From the NCBI GenBank assembly GCA_052379845.1, contig JBQTCF010000022.1: 64,000 nucleotides of DNA. The stretch is one strand, 5' to 3'. The DNA comes from Roseinatronobacter sp052379845. Lineage in GTDB: Bacteria > Pseudomonadota > Alphaproteobacteria > Rhodobacterales > Rhodobacteraceae. Positions within the stretch are counted from its first letter, which is position 1. Each line of letters starts with the position of its first letter. Shown here in pieces: positions 16,335 to 24,795 of this stretch. The translations under genes were made by a program, and so were the position numbers. Below the pieces are notes generated by a model. That model saw only the letters and a list, made by a program, of their open reading frames with translations. It was not told where the DNA came from and ran no database searches.

Positions 16335-17497
16335 GTCCTGATCTCCGGCAATTCCTCGGGCGCGCGGGGGGACAGCAGTTCTGGCCCATCCGCGCGCAAG
16401 ACGATGTTTTCTTCATGCACCATGATCTGCCCTTCACTTGTCACGCAACTGGGTTCCAGTGTCAGAACCATGCCTGCGCGCAAAGGGGTGTCATCCAGCG
16501 GGGTGAAGGAGGGCCATTCGGTCAGCGTGATGCCCAGCCCATGCCCCAGCCGTCCGTCCCCCGGCGTCACTCCGTGCTTTCGCAGCCCGTCTGACAGCAG
16601 GCGATGCATATCGCGCGCCAGCATGCCGGGGCGCAATGCGGCCAAGGTTTCTTCGGTCGCGTGCCACAGCGCCGCATGGGCGCGGCGTGCCGTGTCAGAT
16701 GCCGGGCCAATCGCGAAATTGCGGTCGAAATCGCAGAAATAGCCGTCCTTCACCGCGCCTGTGTCCAACATCAGGATATCCCCGCATTGCAACGGGCCCG
16801 GCCCTGCGGGCGAGATTACATCGCCGTAGCCATCACGCCCGGCACCACCTGCCACATAGCTGACCCAATCTGCCCCCTCGGATAGCAGCGCGATCTGGAA
16901 GTCGCGGAACACTTCGGCCAATGGTCGCCCCGCCTGCGCGAATTCTGGAACGCGGGCGAAGGCGCGCGCGGCAATGGTGCAGGTGGCGCGGATCTTGGCA
17001 ATCTCGGCCTCGGATTTCACCTCACGCACGCGTTGCACGCAGGCGGTTGCATCTACAAAGCGGCGCGGGGCAAGCCGCATGCGCACCGCCTCGAAATCCT
17101 GCAACGGCATGCGCAGATGCGTTTCCAGCCCCATGGGCAGGCCAATCCGGCCATTTGGCGCAACGGCCTGCGCCAAGGTATCGGTAAGCAGGCTGACACC
17201 ATCGTCACGCGGGTCGGGCGCGTCCCATGTGCGGATATCGCGCACCCAACTGCGCCCCATCAGATCGGCCCCAATGGACGGGATCACCGCCACTGGATCG
17301 CCCGCATGCGGGACCACCACGAACCAGGGCCGCGCCGGGCTTTCCCAGAAGCGGGTCAGAAAGCCGGTTGTGTAGTAGATATCGGCGGGCGAGGTCAGAA
17401 GCAGCGCGTCCAAGCCTTGTTCTGCCATGCCTGCCTGAAGGCGGACGATGCGCGCGCGGTATTCCTGCGCGGGAAAGATCAAGGAGCGCTCAGCCAT
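16331..17497 (-). CDS. M24-family metallopeptidase-fold hydrolase (Xaa-Pro dipeptidase/DoeA-like)
   Basis: Protein of 388 residues with a creatinase N-terminal domain (YRARIVRLQAGMAEQGLDAL, then YYTTGFLTRFWES) and a C-terminal pita-bread domain. Metal-binding candidates are MLDTGAVKDGYFCDFDRNF (two Asp), HGLGITLTEWP (His), LTLEPSC (Glu) and MVHEENIVL (Glu). Relatives include Xaa-Pro peptidases, creatinase and the ectoine hydrolase DoeA/EutD. Overlaps with both neighbours (8 and 4 bases) show one operon with the PLP lyase and the EutA-like gene. Ring-opening or amidohydrolysis of an imported amino-acid derivative is plausible. The sequence is not close enough to call it DoeA by eye. Confidence 0.82.
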   Translation of the reverse strand: MAERSLIFPAQEYRARIVRLQAGMAEQGLDALLLTSPADIYYTTGFLTRFWESPARPWFVVVPHAGDPVAVIPSIGADLMGRSWVRDIRTWDAPDPRDDGVSLLTDTLAQAVAPNGRIGLPMGLETHLRMPLQDFEAVRMRLAPRRFVDATACVQRVREVKSEAEIAKIRATCTIAARAFARVPEFAQAGRPLAEVFRDFQIALLSEGADWVSYVAGGAGRDGYGDVISPAGPGPLQCGDILMLDTGAVKDGYFCDFDRNFAIGPASDTARRAHAALWHATEETLAALRPGMLARDMHRLLSDGLRKHGVTPGDGRLGHGLGITLTEWPSFTPLDDTPLRAGMVLTLEPSCVTSEGQIMVHEENIVLRADGPELLSPRAPEELPEIRT

Positions 17498-18530
17498 CCT
17501 CTGGCCCTTCGCTGAGGATGGCCAGCACATGCGCATCGGCGGGCAGTTCCAGCCCCGCAACCAGCGCCGCCAGTCCTGCCCCGCCTGAAGGTGTTGTCAG
17601 TAGGCCATGCGCGGCCAGCAAGTTTGCGCCGCGCCGCGCGTCACTTTCGCTGATGGTCACAAAGACATCCGCATCCCGCGCCAGACCATTCAGCGCAATC
17701 ATCGATGCGGTCTTGCAATCCAGCCTGCCCATGCAGGACGCGGGGCCGGATGTATCAACCACATGTCCCGCGCGGATGCCTTCCATCAAGGCCGGGGCCG
17801 CTTGTGGTTCCACAACGATGATCTGCGGGCCGTCCCCCCAGACATGGCGCGCATGGGCTGCAACAGCTGCCGCCAGCCCGCCCACACCGGCTTGCAACAG
17901 GATATGGCTGGGCGCTGTATCGATCTGCGCGGCCGCTTCGGCCGCCAGTTGCAGATACCCTTCCATCACGCGCAGTGGCAATTCGGTGTAGCCGGGCCAT
18001 GAACTGTCGGACAACAACGTCCAGCCTTGCGCCTGTGCCGCATCGGCTGCAGCCTGCATGCTGGCCTCGTAATCCGCACCGGCGCGCACGACATCTGCCC
18101 CCTTGGCACGCAGACGTTCGGCAAATGCCTCTGGCACCGTATCAGACAGATATATCACGGCCCGCGCCCCGAACAACCACGCCCCAGCCGCCACCGACAA
18201 CCCGTGATTGCCTGCGCTGGCCGTTATATAGACGCGCCCTTGCAGCGCTTGCCGCATGTCATCCGTCTTGCCAGCAGCGGCTTCGCGCGCGATGGCGTGC
18301 GCGGCGCCAAGCGCCTTGAAACTGCCCAACCCCATACGCGCGCGTTCATCTTTCAGGTGGATGCGCGCAACCCCCAATTCGGCTGCCAGCGATTGCACAT
18401 CGCGCAGCGGTGTTGGCGCATGGGCGGGACATTTCGACAACAGCGCGGTCACATCGGCTGCATGCGCAAGCGGGGCCTGCCCGGCAACCGGAAGCCCATC
18501 ACCACGCCAAGGATTCTGTATACGTTGCAT
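17490..18530 (-). CDS. PLP-dependent lyase, diaminopropionate ammonia-lyase/threonine dehydratase type
   Basis: Fold-type II PLP enzyme of 346 residues. The lysine that binds PLP is in LKDERARMGLGSFKALGAAH (about residue 70), the Asn-containing loop is TASAGNHGLSVAAGA, and the phosphate-binding glycine loop is LLQAGVGGLAAAVAAHAR. The DERxRxGxxxFK pattern is that of diaminopropionate ammonia-lyase; EutB-type dehydratases of hydroxyectoine breakdown are also fold-type II. It is first in the operon with the M24 hydrolase and the EutA-like gene, and divergent from an Lrp/AsnC gene. It probably deaminates a hydroxy- or diamino acid to a keto acid. Confidence 0.82.
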   Translation of the reverse strand: MQRIQNPWRGDGLPVAGQAPLAHAADVTALLSKCPAHAPTPLRDVQSLAAELGVARIHLKDERARMGLGSFKALGAAHAIAREAAAGKTDDMRQALQGRVYITASAGNHGLSVAAGAWLFGARAVIYLSDTVPEAFAERLRAKGADVVRAGADYEASMQAAADAAQAQGWTLLSDSSWPGYTELPLRVMEGYLQLAAEAAAQIDTAPSHILLQAGVGGLAAAVAAHARHVWGDGPQIIVVEPQAAPALMEGIRAGHVVDTSGPASCMGRLDCKTASMIALNGLARDADVFVTISESDARRGANLLAAHGLLTTPSGGAGLAALVAGLELPADAHVLAILSEGPEDG

Positions 18531-18705
18531 CACTGATGATCCCGTTCTGCTTCACTGCAAACTATCGCAACAAGCGACGGGCGGGTCGGAATATTTGAAC
18601 CATTCTGCGCCTGAATTCGGCGCATTGCGGCCAGATCAGGCCGATTTCCGGCGCGATTCTCACAACGAACTTCCCCTGACGCCGGTTTTGCGCATATCTG
18701 CTATC

Positions 18706-19167
18706 ATGGATAAATTCGACGCGCTGATACTGAACATGCTTCAGCAAAATGCCCGAACCACCGCCGAGGCGATGTCGCATCACGTCGGGTTGTCGCCTGA
18801 TGCCTGCCGCAAGCGCATGGCGCGACTGCGATCCTCGGGGATCATCAAGGCCGAGATCGCTGTGCTGGACCCCGCCAGCGTTGGGCGCGGGCTGATCCTG
18901 ATTGTCGAGGTTACGCTGCAAAACGAACGCAAGGCCGATCTGGACCGTTTCAAGGCCGCCATGCTGGCCGCGCCCGAGGTCATGCAATGCTACTATGTGA
19001 CCGGTAACGCGGATTTCATCCTGATCCTGTCTGCCCACGACATGGCTGATTTCGAAGCCTTCACCCGCCGCCATTTCTTCGCGGAAGACAACGTTCTGCG
19101 GTTTCGCACAAGCGCTGTCATGGACCGTGTCAAAACGGGGCTGGCTGTGCCGGTTGTCACGGATTGA
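18706..19167 (+). CDS. Lrp/AsnC-family transcriptional regulator
   Basis: Regulator of 153 residues: an N-terminal helix-turn-helix (MDKFDALILNMLQQNARTTA, then VGLSPDACRKRMARLRSSGI) and a C-terminal RAM ligand-binding domain (VMQCYYVTGNADFILILSAH, FRTSAVMDRVKTGLAVPV). It is divergent from the PLP lyase-M24-EutA-like operon with about 175 bp between them, the usual arrangement for local Lrp control by a pathway amino acid. In ectoine clusters an AsnC-type gene plays the same part. Target inferred from position. Confidence 0.9.
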   Translation: MDKFDALILNMLQQNARTTAEAMSHHVGLSPDACRKRMARLRSSGIIKAEIAVLDPASVGRGLILIVEVTLQNERKADLDRFKAAMLAAPEVMQCYYVTGNADFILILSAHDMADFEAFTRRHFFAEDNVLRFRTSAVMDRVKTGLAVPVVTD

Positions 19168-19723
19168 GCCTGTCATCAAAGCCGTGGATTTGGCGCGAAC
19201 GCAACGCTGGTTTTGAGGCTACCCCGATACAAGCCACAGCAATCAATAAACTCAAGTCCCGGCTGCAACCATTCCCGGTTCGCTAGAGCGTGCCCGCGTT
19301 CATTCGCAGTCACGCGACCCACTCTAACCTTATGTTGGCGCATGTCGTTTTGCGCAAAACCGGTTCCCACTTTTGCGCGACTTGCTATAATTCTGAGTGA
19401 CCGCGTCACAGAGCGCCGCCTTCCGGACCGACCGGCAGCAAGGGGCCGGGCATGTCAGTGTGGAATATACTGGCACACTCTGCGCAGAGTGGTCCTGTCA
19501 GTTATCTCGTGCCTGGACACTCTGAAAGCGGAAGCCGCTGCTCTTGTTTGTCTTTTGGATACCAAATGGCACAGTCCCCTTATAAAACTGCTGTCGTTTT
19601 TGGACGACATTGACAAAAGGAAGCTCGCGCGAGACGGGTTTGGGGATATTCTCGTTTCCAGGACCTGAATCTGGTATCATGGTGGTCATAGCAGAAGGAC
19701 CATTTTGTGACACCTTGCCTAAA
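19168..19723. other. Intergenic region with one repeat copy
   Basis: About 550 bp. It holds one copy of the dispersed repeat (19285-19386). Open frames on both strands beyond that have no ribosome site or recognisable family. The last 100 bp should hold the promoter of the amine oxidase gene. Confidence 0.5.
19285..19386 (+). repeat. Dispersed ~105-bp structured repeat, copy 2
   Basis: Forward copy: AGAGCGTGCCCGCGTTCATT, CACGCGACCCACTCTAACCT, TATG, then TGCGCAAAACCGGTTCCCAC and TTTTGCGCGAC. It shares all blocks with the copies near 13.8, 35.5 and 39.2 kb. Confidence 0.85.
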
Positions 19724-21088
19724 ATGGATGATGGACCTGTGAGCCGCTTCAAAGTGAGGCGGCGGCTACTTGCCGGGCTCTGCGCCGCCGGACTATTGGG
19801 ACTGGGCGGAAAACGCGTCAATGCGCAGCCGTGTCAGCGCATCGTGATCATCGGTGCAGGGCTTGCCGGAATGGCCGCAGCACGCGCGTTGCAGGACGCT
19901 GGACAGGATGTGACCATCCTTGAAGCGCAGGCGCGGATTGGCGGACGCATTCATACATCGCGCCTGTGGCCCGGTCTGCCCATGGACCTGGGCGCAAGCT
20001 GGATTCATGGCCAACAGGGCAACCCCCTGACGGATCTGGCGCGCGAGGCTGGCGCACGAGGCATCCGAACCAGCTATGATGCTGCGGTGTTGCTGGGCCC
20101 ACAGGGGGGCACGATTGCCCCTGATCTGCGCCCGGCCGAACGCATTCTGGCCCATGCGCTGCAGCGCACCACGCGGCTGGAGCGCGATGTGTCGGTGATG
20201 GCTGCTTTGGAGGCGTCAGAGGATTGGCGCGCCGCATCGTCTGAACTTCGTCGGCTGGTGTCATATTTGGTGAATAGCACGCTCGAACAGGAATACGGCA
20301 GCGCGGCGAACCAACTCTCTGCATGGTATGGACAAGCGGCAGGGGAATTTGGCGGGCCAGATGTCCTGTTCCCGGATGGGTTCGATCGGATCACAGCCCA
20401 TCTTGCACAGGGGCTGGATATTCGTCTGTCAGCCGATGTGACCGATATTGCCCCGGGGGCGATACGTCTTGCTGATGGCACCAGATTCCCGGCTGACAGG
20501 GTGATTTGCACCCTACCTTTGGGCGTGTTGAAATCGGGCCGGGTGCAATTTGCACGCCCTTTGGCCCCTGCAAGGATGCAAGCGATCAGCGGGCTGGGCG
20601 TGGGGCTTGTGAACAAGTGCTGGCTGCGGTTCGACCGCGTCCATTGGCCCGATGATGTGGACTGGATCGGCTGGCTTGGGCCGCGCGCAGGCTATTGGGG
20701 CGAATGGGTGTCACTGTCACGCGCCACAGGCGCGTCAGTTCTGCTGGGACTGAATGCCGCCGATGCGGCCAAAGACATTGAAACGCTAGATGACCGCGCA
20801 ACGATCGCCAATGCGCACGCGGCCTTGCGCGCGATGTTTGGCACGCGTTTCCCCGCACCGATTGCTGCGCAAATCACGCGTTGGGGGCAGGATCGATACG
20901 CAGTCGGTAGTTACAGCTTCAACGCTGTCGGCACCAGCAGCGCGACCCGAAATGCATTGGCCGGGTCGGACTGGGACGGACATCTTTGGTTCGCGGGCGA
21001 GGCCACATCGCCAACCCACTTTGGTACTGCGCATGGGGCAGTGTTGTCGGGACGTGAAACAGCCCGCAGGATCTTGTCCCATGGCTGA
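19724..21088 (+). CDS. Flavin amine oxidase (polyamine/monoamine oxidase family), possibly Tat-exported
   Basis: FAD enzyme of about 454 residues. The N terminus has RFKVRRRLLAGLCAAGLLGL, a twin-arginine-like signal, and then QRIVIIGAGLAGMAAARAL and LEAQARIGGRIHTSRLWPG for FAD binding. DLGASWIHGQQGNPLTDLA is the amine-oxidase substrate loop, GEWVSL the core, and HLWFAGEATSPTHFGTAHGA the FAD-closing motif. This domain order is that of polyamine oxidases and plant-type LSD-like enzymes. The start is not firmly set: ATGs at 19610 and 19679 are also in frame, but 19724 puts the signal peptide close to the N terminus. No neighbouring gene defines the amine. Confidence 0.83.
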   Translation: MDDGPVSRFKVRRRLLAGLCAAGLLGLGGKRVNAQPCQRIVIIGAGLAGMAAARALQDAGQDVTILEAQARIGGRIHTSRLWPGLPMDLGASWIHGQQGNPLTDLAREAGARGIRTSYDAAVLLGPQGGTIAPDLRPAERILAHALQRTTRLERDVSVMAALEASEDWRAASSELRRLVSYLVNSTLEQEYGSAANQLSAWYGQAAGEFGGPDVLFPDGFDRITAHLAQGLDIRLSADVTDIAPGAIRLADGTRFPADRVICTLPLGVLKSGRVQFARPLAPARMQAISGLGVGLVNKCWLRFDRVHWPDDVDWIGWLGPRAGYWGEWVSLSRATGASVLLGLNAADAAKDIETLDDRATIANAHAALRAMFGTRFPAPIAAQITRWGQDRYAVGSYSFNAVGTSSATRNALAGSDWDGHLWFAGEATSPTHFGTAHGAVLSGRETARRILSHG

Positions 21089-21197
21089 TATGCGCTGAGC
21101 TGTCCTTCTGGATATTGCAGAGATTCCCTACATGATTTGTGCGTTGCAAGGTCGGCAAGCTTTCACCGTATCAGCTTTCAGTCCCGCTGACATTGTA

Positions 21198-21213
21198 TGG
21201 AACGGTGCATGCT
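21198..21213 (+). promoter_or_regulatory. Possible sigma-54 promoter upstream of nasT
   Basis: TGGAACGGTGCATGCT fits the -24/-12 consensus TGGCAC-N5-TTGCW with two mismatches and correct GG/GC spacing. Nitrogen genes often use sigma-54. It lies about 190 bp before nasT, and chance occurrence cannot be excluded. Confidence 0.28.
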
Positions 21214-21406
21214 AGGGTATTTCAGTTCCTGGTCGCTGCAGCTGGGATGAAAGCACTTTTCTTTTAACTGGTGTCCAATAAGGCAAATGCACGGAAAGCG
21301 CTGGATTTTTAATCATGCGCCACATTCTGCCAGATCCGTCAGCAAACATCTGTTGCGATGTCTCGCTGTCGGTGTGCTGTGGGCGGAAACGTTGCCGCAA
21401 AGACCA

Positions 21407-21982
21407 ATGAAACTTCACATCGTCATCGTCGAACCAGATGAAGCCCGCGCCAAGCTTGTCATGGAAAGCTTGCAGCCCCTTGGCCACCAGATAACGGTGA
21501 TCGCTGAGGTGTCCGGACTTGCAAGACGCGTGCGTGAGATTGCACCTGATATTGTGTTGATCGACATGTCGGACCCATCGCGCGACACGCTGGAGGAAAT
21601 GGCGCTGGCATCTGGCCCGTTGGAGCGCCCTGTGGCGTTCTTTGTGGACCGCACGGACCGTGACCTGACGCAGCAAGCGATTGAGGCCGGGGTGTCTGCC
21701 TATGTTGTTGACGGTCTGCAGCCAGAACGTGTGGCCACAGTGATGGATGCCGCCATTGCAAGGTTCCAGATGTTTCGTCGTATGCGCGTGGAGTTGGAGA
21801 CCACGCGTCGCGCGCTGGAAGAGCGCAAGTTGATCGACCGCGCCAAGGGCATCTTGATGAAGGCACGCAGTATTGGTGAAGACGAGGCTTATGCCTTGTT
21901 GCGCAAGACCGCGATGGACCAAGGGCGCAAGGTGGCTGAAGTTGCCAGCGCATTGGTCACGGCGGCGGGGCTTTTGTCATGA
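21407..21982 (+). CDS. nasT: NasT, ANTAR-domain antitermination regulator
   Basis: Response-regulator-like RNA-binding protein of 191 residues. The N-terminal receiver (KLHIVIVEPDEARAKLVMES, IVLIDMSDPSRD, DRTDRDLTQQAI) is followed from about residue 125 by the ANTAR three-helix domain (LIDRAKGILMKARSIGEDEA, YALLRKTAMDQGRKVAEVAS). ANTAR proteins bind paired hexaloop hairpins in leader RNA and prevent termination. The stop overlaps nasS by four bases. In studied proteobacteria NasS sequesters NasT until nitrate or nitrite is bound; the matching RNA target is present before nrtA here. A longer in-frame ATG at 21287 exists but the receiver starts at 21407. Confidence 0.93.
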   Translation: MKLHIVIVEPDEARAKLVMESLQPLGHQITVIAEVSGLARRVREIAPDIVLIDMSDPSRDTLEEMALASGPLERPVAFFVDRTDRDLTQQAIEAGVSAYVVDGLQPERVATVMDAAIARFQMFRRMRVELETTRRALEERKLIDRAKGILMKARSIGEDEAYALLRKTAMDQGRKVAEVASALVTAAGLLS

Positions 21983-23148
21983 ACCTGACCCCTTTGCGCT
22001 TGGGATTCGTGCCTTTGCTTGACATGGCCCCGATTGTGATAGCCCGCGAAATGGGTTTTGCGCAGGCCGAGGGGCTGGGACTGGAACTGATGCGCGCCCC
22101 GTCTTGGTCAAGCCTGCGGGACATGCTGCTGTGGGGGCAGGTCGACGCAGCGCAGATGCTGGCCCCTGTCCCCGTGGCCATGGCCATGGGGCTGGGCGGG
22201 GCGGTGGCGCGGCTGGATATCCTGCAGGTTCTGTCGATCAATGGCGATGTGATCGGCGTGTCGCAGGACGTAGCCGGACGCTTGCGCCGCGCGGGTCATG
22301 ATTTCGGGTTTTGTGATGCATCGCGCGCGCGCGATGATCTGGTGCGTGCCATTGACCGTCCCTTGCGGATCGGCGTGCCGTTTCCGTTTTCAACCCATGT
22401 TGAACTGGTAAGCTATTGGCTGCGCGAAACCAGCATTGAATATGAACTCTGCACAATTCCGCCGCCCCGCATGGCCGATGCCCTTGCGGCGGGCGAGGTA
22501 GATGCGTTCTGCGTTGGCGAACCTTGGGGGTCTGTAGCAGTAGAGCTGGGTGCGGCCACGCTCTTGTTGCCAAGTCGTACGATCTGGGCGGTTGCACCGG
22601 AAAAAGTGCTGGCCGCACGGCACGAATGGGTCAAGGACAACCCTGCGCTAACAGGGCGTTTGATGCGCGCGATCTGGCGCGCTGCCAAATGGCTTGGCGT
22701 GCCGGCAAACCGGTCTATCACGTCTGACATTCTGGCCCGCCCCGAATACGTTAACGCCCCGGTGGAGCTTCTGGACCGTGCCTTGCGGGGCGAGATGGTA
22801 ATTTCTGCGCAAGGCGAACTGCGGCAGGTGCCCGACATGATCCGGTTTTTTGACGGGGCTGCAAGTTTCCCGTGGCGGTCACAAGCGGCCTGGTTTGCTG
22901 CGCAGCTGGCGGCACGCCATGACCTTGATCTGACGCGAAGCATAGTTACGGCCAAGGCAATCTGCCGCACTGACCTGTACCGCCAGAACCTGCGCATGGC
23001 TGGTGCTGATTTACCCGGAGCGTCCGAGAAGCTGGAAGGTAGTCTGCACCACCCGACAGCAGTTGCTTCTGAGCGCGGGCAGATGATCCTGGCGCCAGAT
23101 GCTTTCTTCGATGGTCAGGTTTTCGACGCCAGCCAATATTCGCGCTGA
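21979..23148 (+). CDS. nasS: NasS, cytosolic nitrate/nitrite sensor
   Basis: Protein of 389 residues of the CmpA/NrtA binding-protein family but without a signal peptide: it begins MNLTPLRLGFVPLLDMAPIV directly in the ligand-binding fold, so it stays in the cytosol. Family segments include REMGFAQAEGLGLEL, GVPFPFSTHVELVSYWLRE, DAFCVGEPWGSVAVE and the C-terminal helices. By established NasS/NasT work it binds nitrate or nitrite and then releases NasT. Coupled to nasT by ATGA; the leader RNA begins right after its stop codon. Confidence 0.93.
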   Translation: MNLTPLRLGFVPLLDMAPIVIAREMGFAQAEGLGLELMRAPSWSSLRDMLLWGQVDAAQMLAPVPVAMAMGLGGAVARLDILQVLSINGDVIGVSQDVAGRLRRAGHDFGFCDASRARDDLVRAIDRPLRIGVPFPFSTHVELVSYWLRETSIEYELCTIPPPRMADALAAGEVDAFCVGEPWGSVAVELGAATLLLPSRTIWAVAPEKVLAARHEWVKDNPALTGRLMRAIWRAAKWLGVPANRSITSDILARPEYVNAPVELLDRALRGEMVISAQGELRQVPDMIRFFDGAASFPWRSQAAWFAAQLAARHDLDLTRSIVTAKAICRTDLYRQNLRMAGADLPGASEKLEGSLHHPTAVASERGQMILAPDAFFDGQVFDASQYSR

Positions 23149-23247
23149 TTTTTTCAGCACTGAATTGCTGCAGGCGCAAAATGGCGCTGTCCCGCCGGAT
23201 TTCAGCTTGTTTCGCGCCAGTCTGGAAGAAAGGATGAAGGCAACCGG

Positions 23248-23294
23248 ATCGGCAACGCTGTCGATTCGCAAAATCAGGGTTCAATGATGAACTC
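23248..23294 (+). promoter_or_regulatory. ANTAR (NasT) RNA target: two hexaloop hairpins
   Basis: Hairpin P1: stem ATCGGC/GTCGAT with loop AACGCT (23248-23265). Hairpin P2: stem GGGTTC/GAACTC with loop AATGAT (23277-23294). Both stems are six pairs with one G-T wobble each, both loops are six bases with A at position 1 and G at position 4, and an 11-base linker separates them. This is the rule published for ANTAR-binding RNAs. A terminator follows 11 bases later. Confidence 0.82.
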
Positions 23295-23305
23295 TTATGG
23301 GCACA

Positions 23306-23358
23306 GCCGCCTGACCTGATTGCGCAACCCCTGCGCAATATAGGTCGGCGGCTTTTTT
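23306..23358 (+). terminator. Leader terminator controlled by NasT
   Basis: GCCGCC-TGACCT-GATTGCGCA pairs with TGCGCAAT-ATAGGTC-GGCGGC around ACCCC, followed by TTTTTT. It ends about 50 bases before nrtA. A strong intrinsic terminator ahead of the structural genes only makes sense with antitermination, here by NasT acting on the two hairpins just upstream. Confidence 0.88.
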
Positions 23359-23406
23359 CGTTTCCGGCCCGCGAAACGTCGGGCTTCAGTCAAAGGACAC
23401 AGCATT

Positions 23407-24771
23407 ATGATCCGTAATCTTCTTGCAACTACATCTGTCATCGCAGTCGTCGGCACAACCGCGCTTCATGCTGATACCTTCCCGGAAATCGAAGACTTGA
23501 CCCTTGGGTTCATCAAGCTGACCGATATGGCGCCCTTGGCCATCGCCTACGAGCGCGGGTATTTCGAGGATGAAGGTCTTTTCGTTACGCTGGAAGCGCA
23601 AGCGAATTGGAAAGTGCTGATCGACGGTGTGATCGATGGTAACCTGCACGGCGCTCATATGCTGGCAGGTCAGCCATTGGCTGCAACCATCGGTTTTGGA
23701 ACCGAAGCGCATATCGTCACGCCCTTTGTCTTTGATTTGAACGGCAATGCCACGACTGTGTCGAATGAGGTGTGGGAACTGATGCGTCCGGCCATCCCCT
23801 CTGACGCTGATGGCAAACCCGTCCATCCCATTTCCGCTGAAGCGCTGCGCCCGGCACTTGAAGCGTTCGCCGATCAGGGGCGCCCGTTCAACATGGGGAT
23901 GGTCTTTCCCGTCTCGACCCATAATTTCGAATTGCGTTACTGGTTGGCCGCGGGCGGCATCCATCCGGGTTTCTACAGCGCCGACAACATTGCCGGACAG
24001 ATCGGGGCTGAGGCGCTTTTGTCCGTTACCCCACCGCCGCAAATGCCTGCGACACTCGAAGCAGGCACGATCAGCGGCTACACTGTGGGTGAGCCGTGGA
24101 ACCAGCAGGCCGTGGCCATGGGGATCGGTGTTCCTGTGGCGACCGATCTTGATATCTTCCCCATGCGTGCCGAAAAGGTGTTGGGCCTGCGTGCCGATTT
24201 TGTCGCGCAAAACCCCAACACGGTGCGCGCCCTGACGCGTGCGATGATTCGCGCCGGAATCTGGCTGGATGAGAACGACAACGCGAACCGTGAAGAAGCG
24301 GTGCAGATCATCAGCAGCCCCAATTATGTGGGCGCAGATCCGGAAGTGCTGCGCAATTCCATGACTGGCACGTTCGAATATGAAAAGGGCGATGTGCGTC
24401 CTGTGCCGGATTTCAACGTATTCTCGCGTTATTACGCCAATTACCCGTTCACGTCAGATGCCGTCTGGTATTTGACCCAGATGCGCCGTTGGGGCCAGAT
24501 CACCGAGGCCAAGAGCGATGAGTGGTATATCGAGACCGCAAAAAGCGTGTTCCTGTCTGACCTGTTCGAGGAGGCCGCGCAATCACTGGTTGCTGACGGG
24601 CTAGCCCCCGCAGAGATGTTCCCATTTGGCACCGACGGGTTCCGCGATGTGGTGGATCACGCCATTGACGGGCTGCCTTTCGATGGCCGCGCGCCCAACG
24701 CCTATATCGACAGCTTTCCCCTTGGTCTGACCGGGGAACAGGTGGTCGTGGGAACACAGGTGCAGGGCTAA
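23407..24771 (+). CDS. nrtA: NrtA, periplasmic nitrate/nitrite-binding protein
   Basis: Binding protein of 454 residues for an ABC nitrate importer. The signal peptide is MIRNLLATTSVIAVVGTTAL with cleavage near HADT. The mature part has LTLGFIKLTDMAPLAIAYER, the GxFxxEGLxVTLE pattern, MVFPVSTHNFELRYWLAAGG and YTVGEPWNQQAVAMG, all CmpA/NrtA family marks that also occur in NasS. First structural gene after the regulated leader. A 24-base gap leads to nrtB. Confidence 0.93.
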   Translation: MIRNLLATTSVIAVVGTTALHADTFPEIEDLTLGFIKLTDMAPLAIAYERGYFEDEGLFVTLEAQANWKVLIDGVIDGNLHGAHMLAGQPLAATIGFGTEAHIVTPFVFDLNGNATTVSNEVWELMRPAIPSDADGKPVHPISAEALRPALEAFADQGRPFNMGMVFPVSTHNFELRYWLAAGGIHPGFYSADNIAGQIGAEALLSVTPPPQMPATLEAGTISGYTVGEPWNQQAVAMGIGVPVATDLDIFPMRAEKVLGLRADFVAQNPNTVRALTRAMIRAGIWLDENDNANREEAVQIISSPNYVGADPEVLRNSMTGTFEYEKGDVRPVPDFNVFSRYYANYPFTSDAVWYLTQMRRWGQITEAKSDEWYIETAKSVFLSDLFEEAAQSLVADGLAPAEMFPFGTDGFRDVVDHAIDGLPFDGRAPNAYIDSFPLGLTGEQVVVGTQVQG

Positions 24772-24795
24772 GGCCCGGATTTCAGAGGACGCGAT

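Noticed and set aside
16331..17497. Firm assignment as ectoine hydrolase DoeA
   Set aside because: Family and context fit, but the N-terminal half differs from what I know of DoeA and the rest of the pathway is absent; kept as M24-fold hydrolase.
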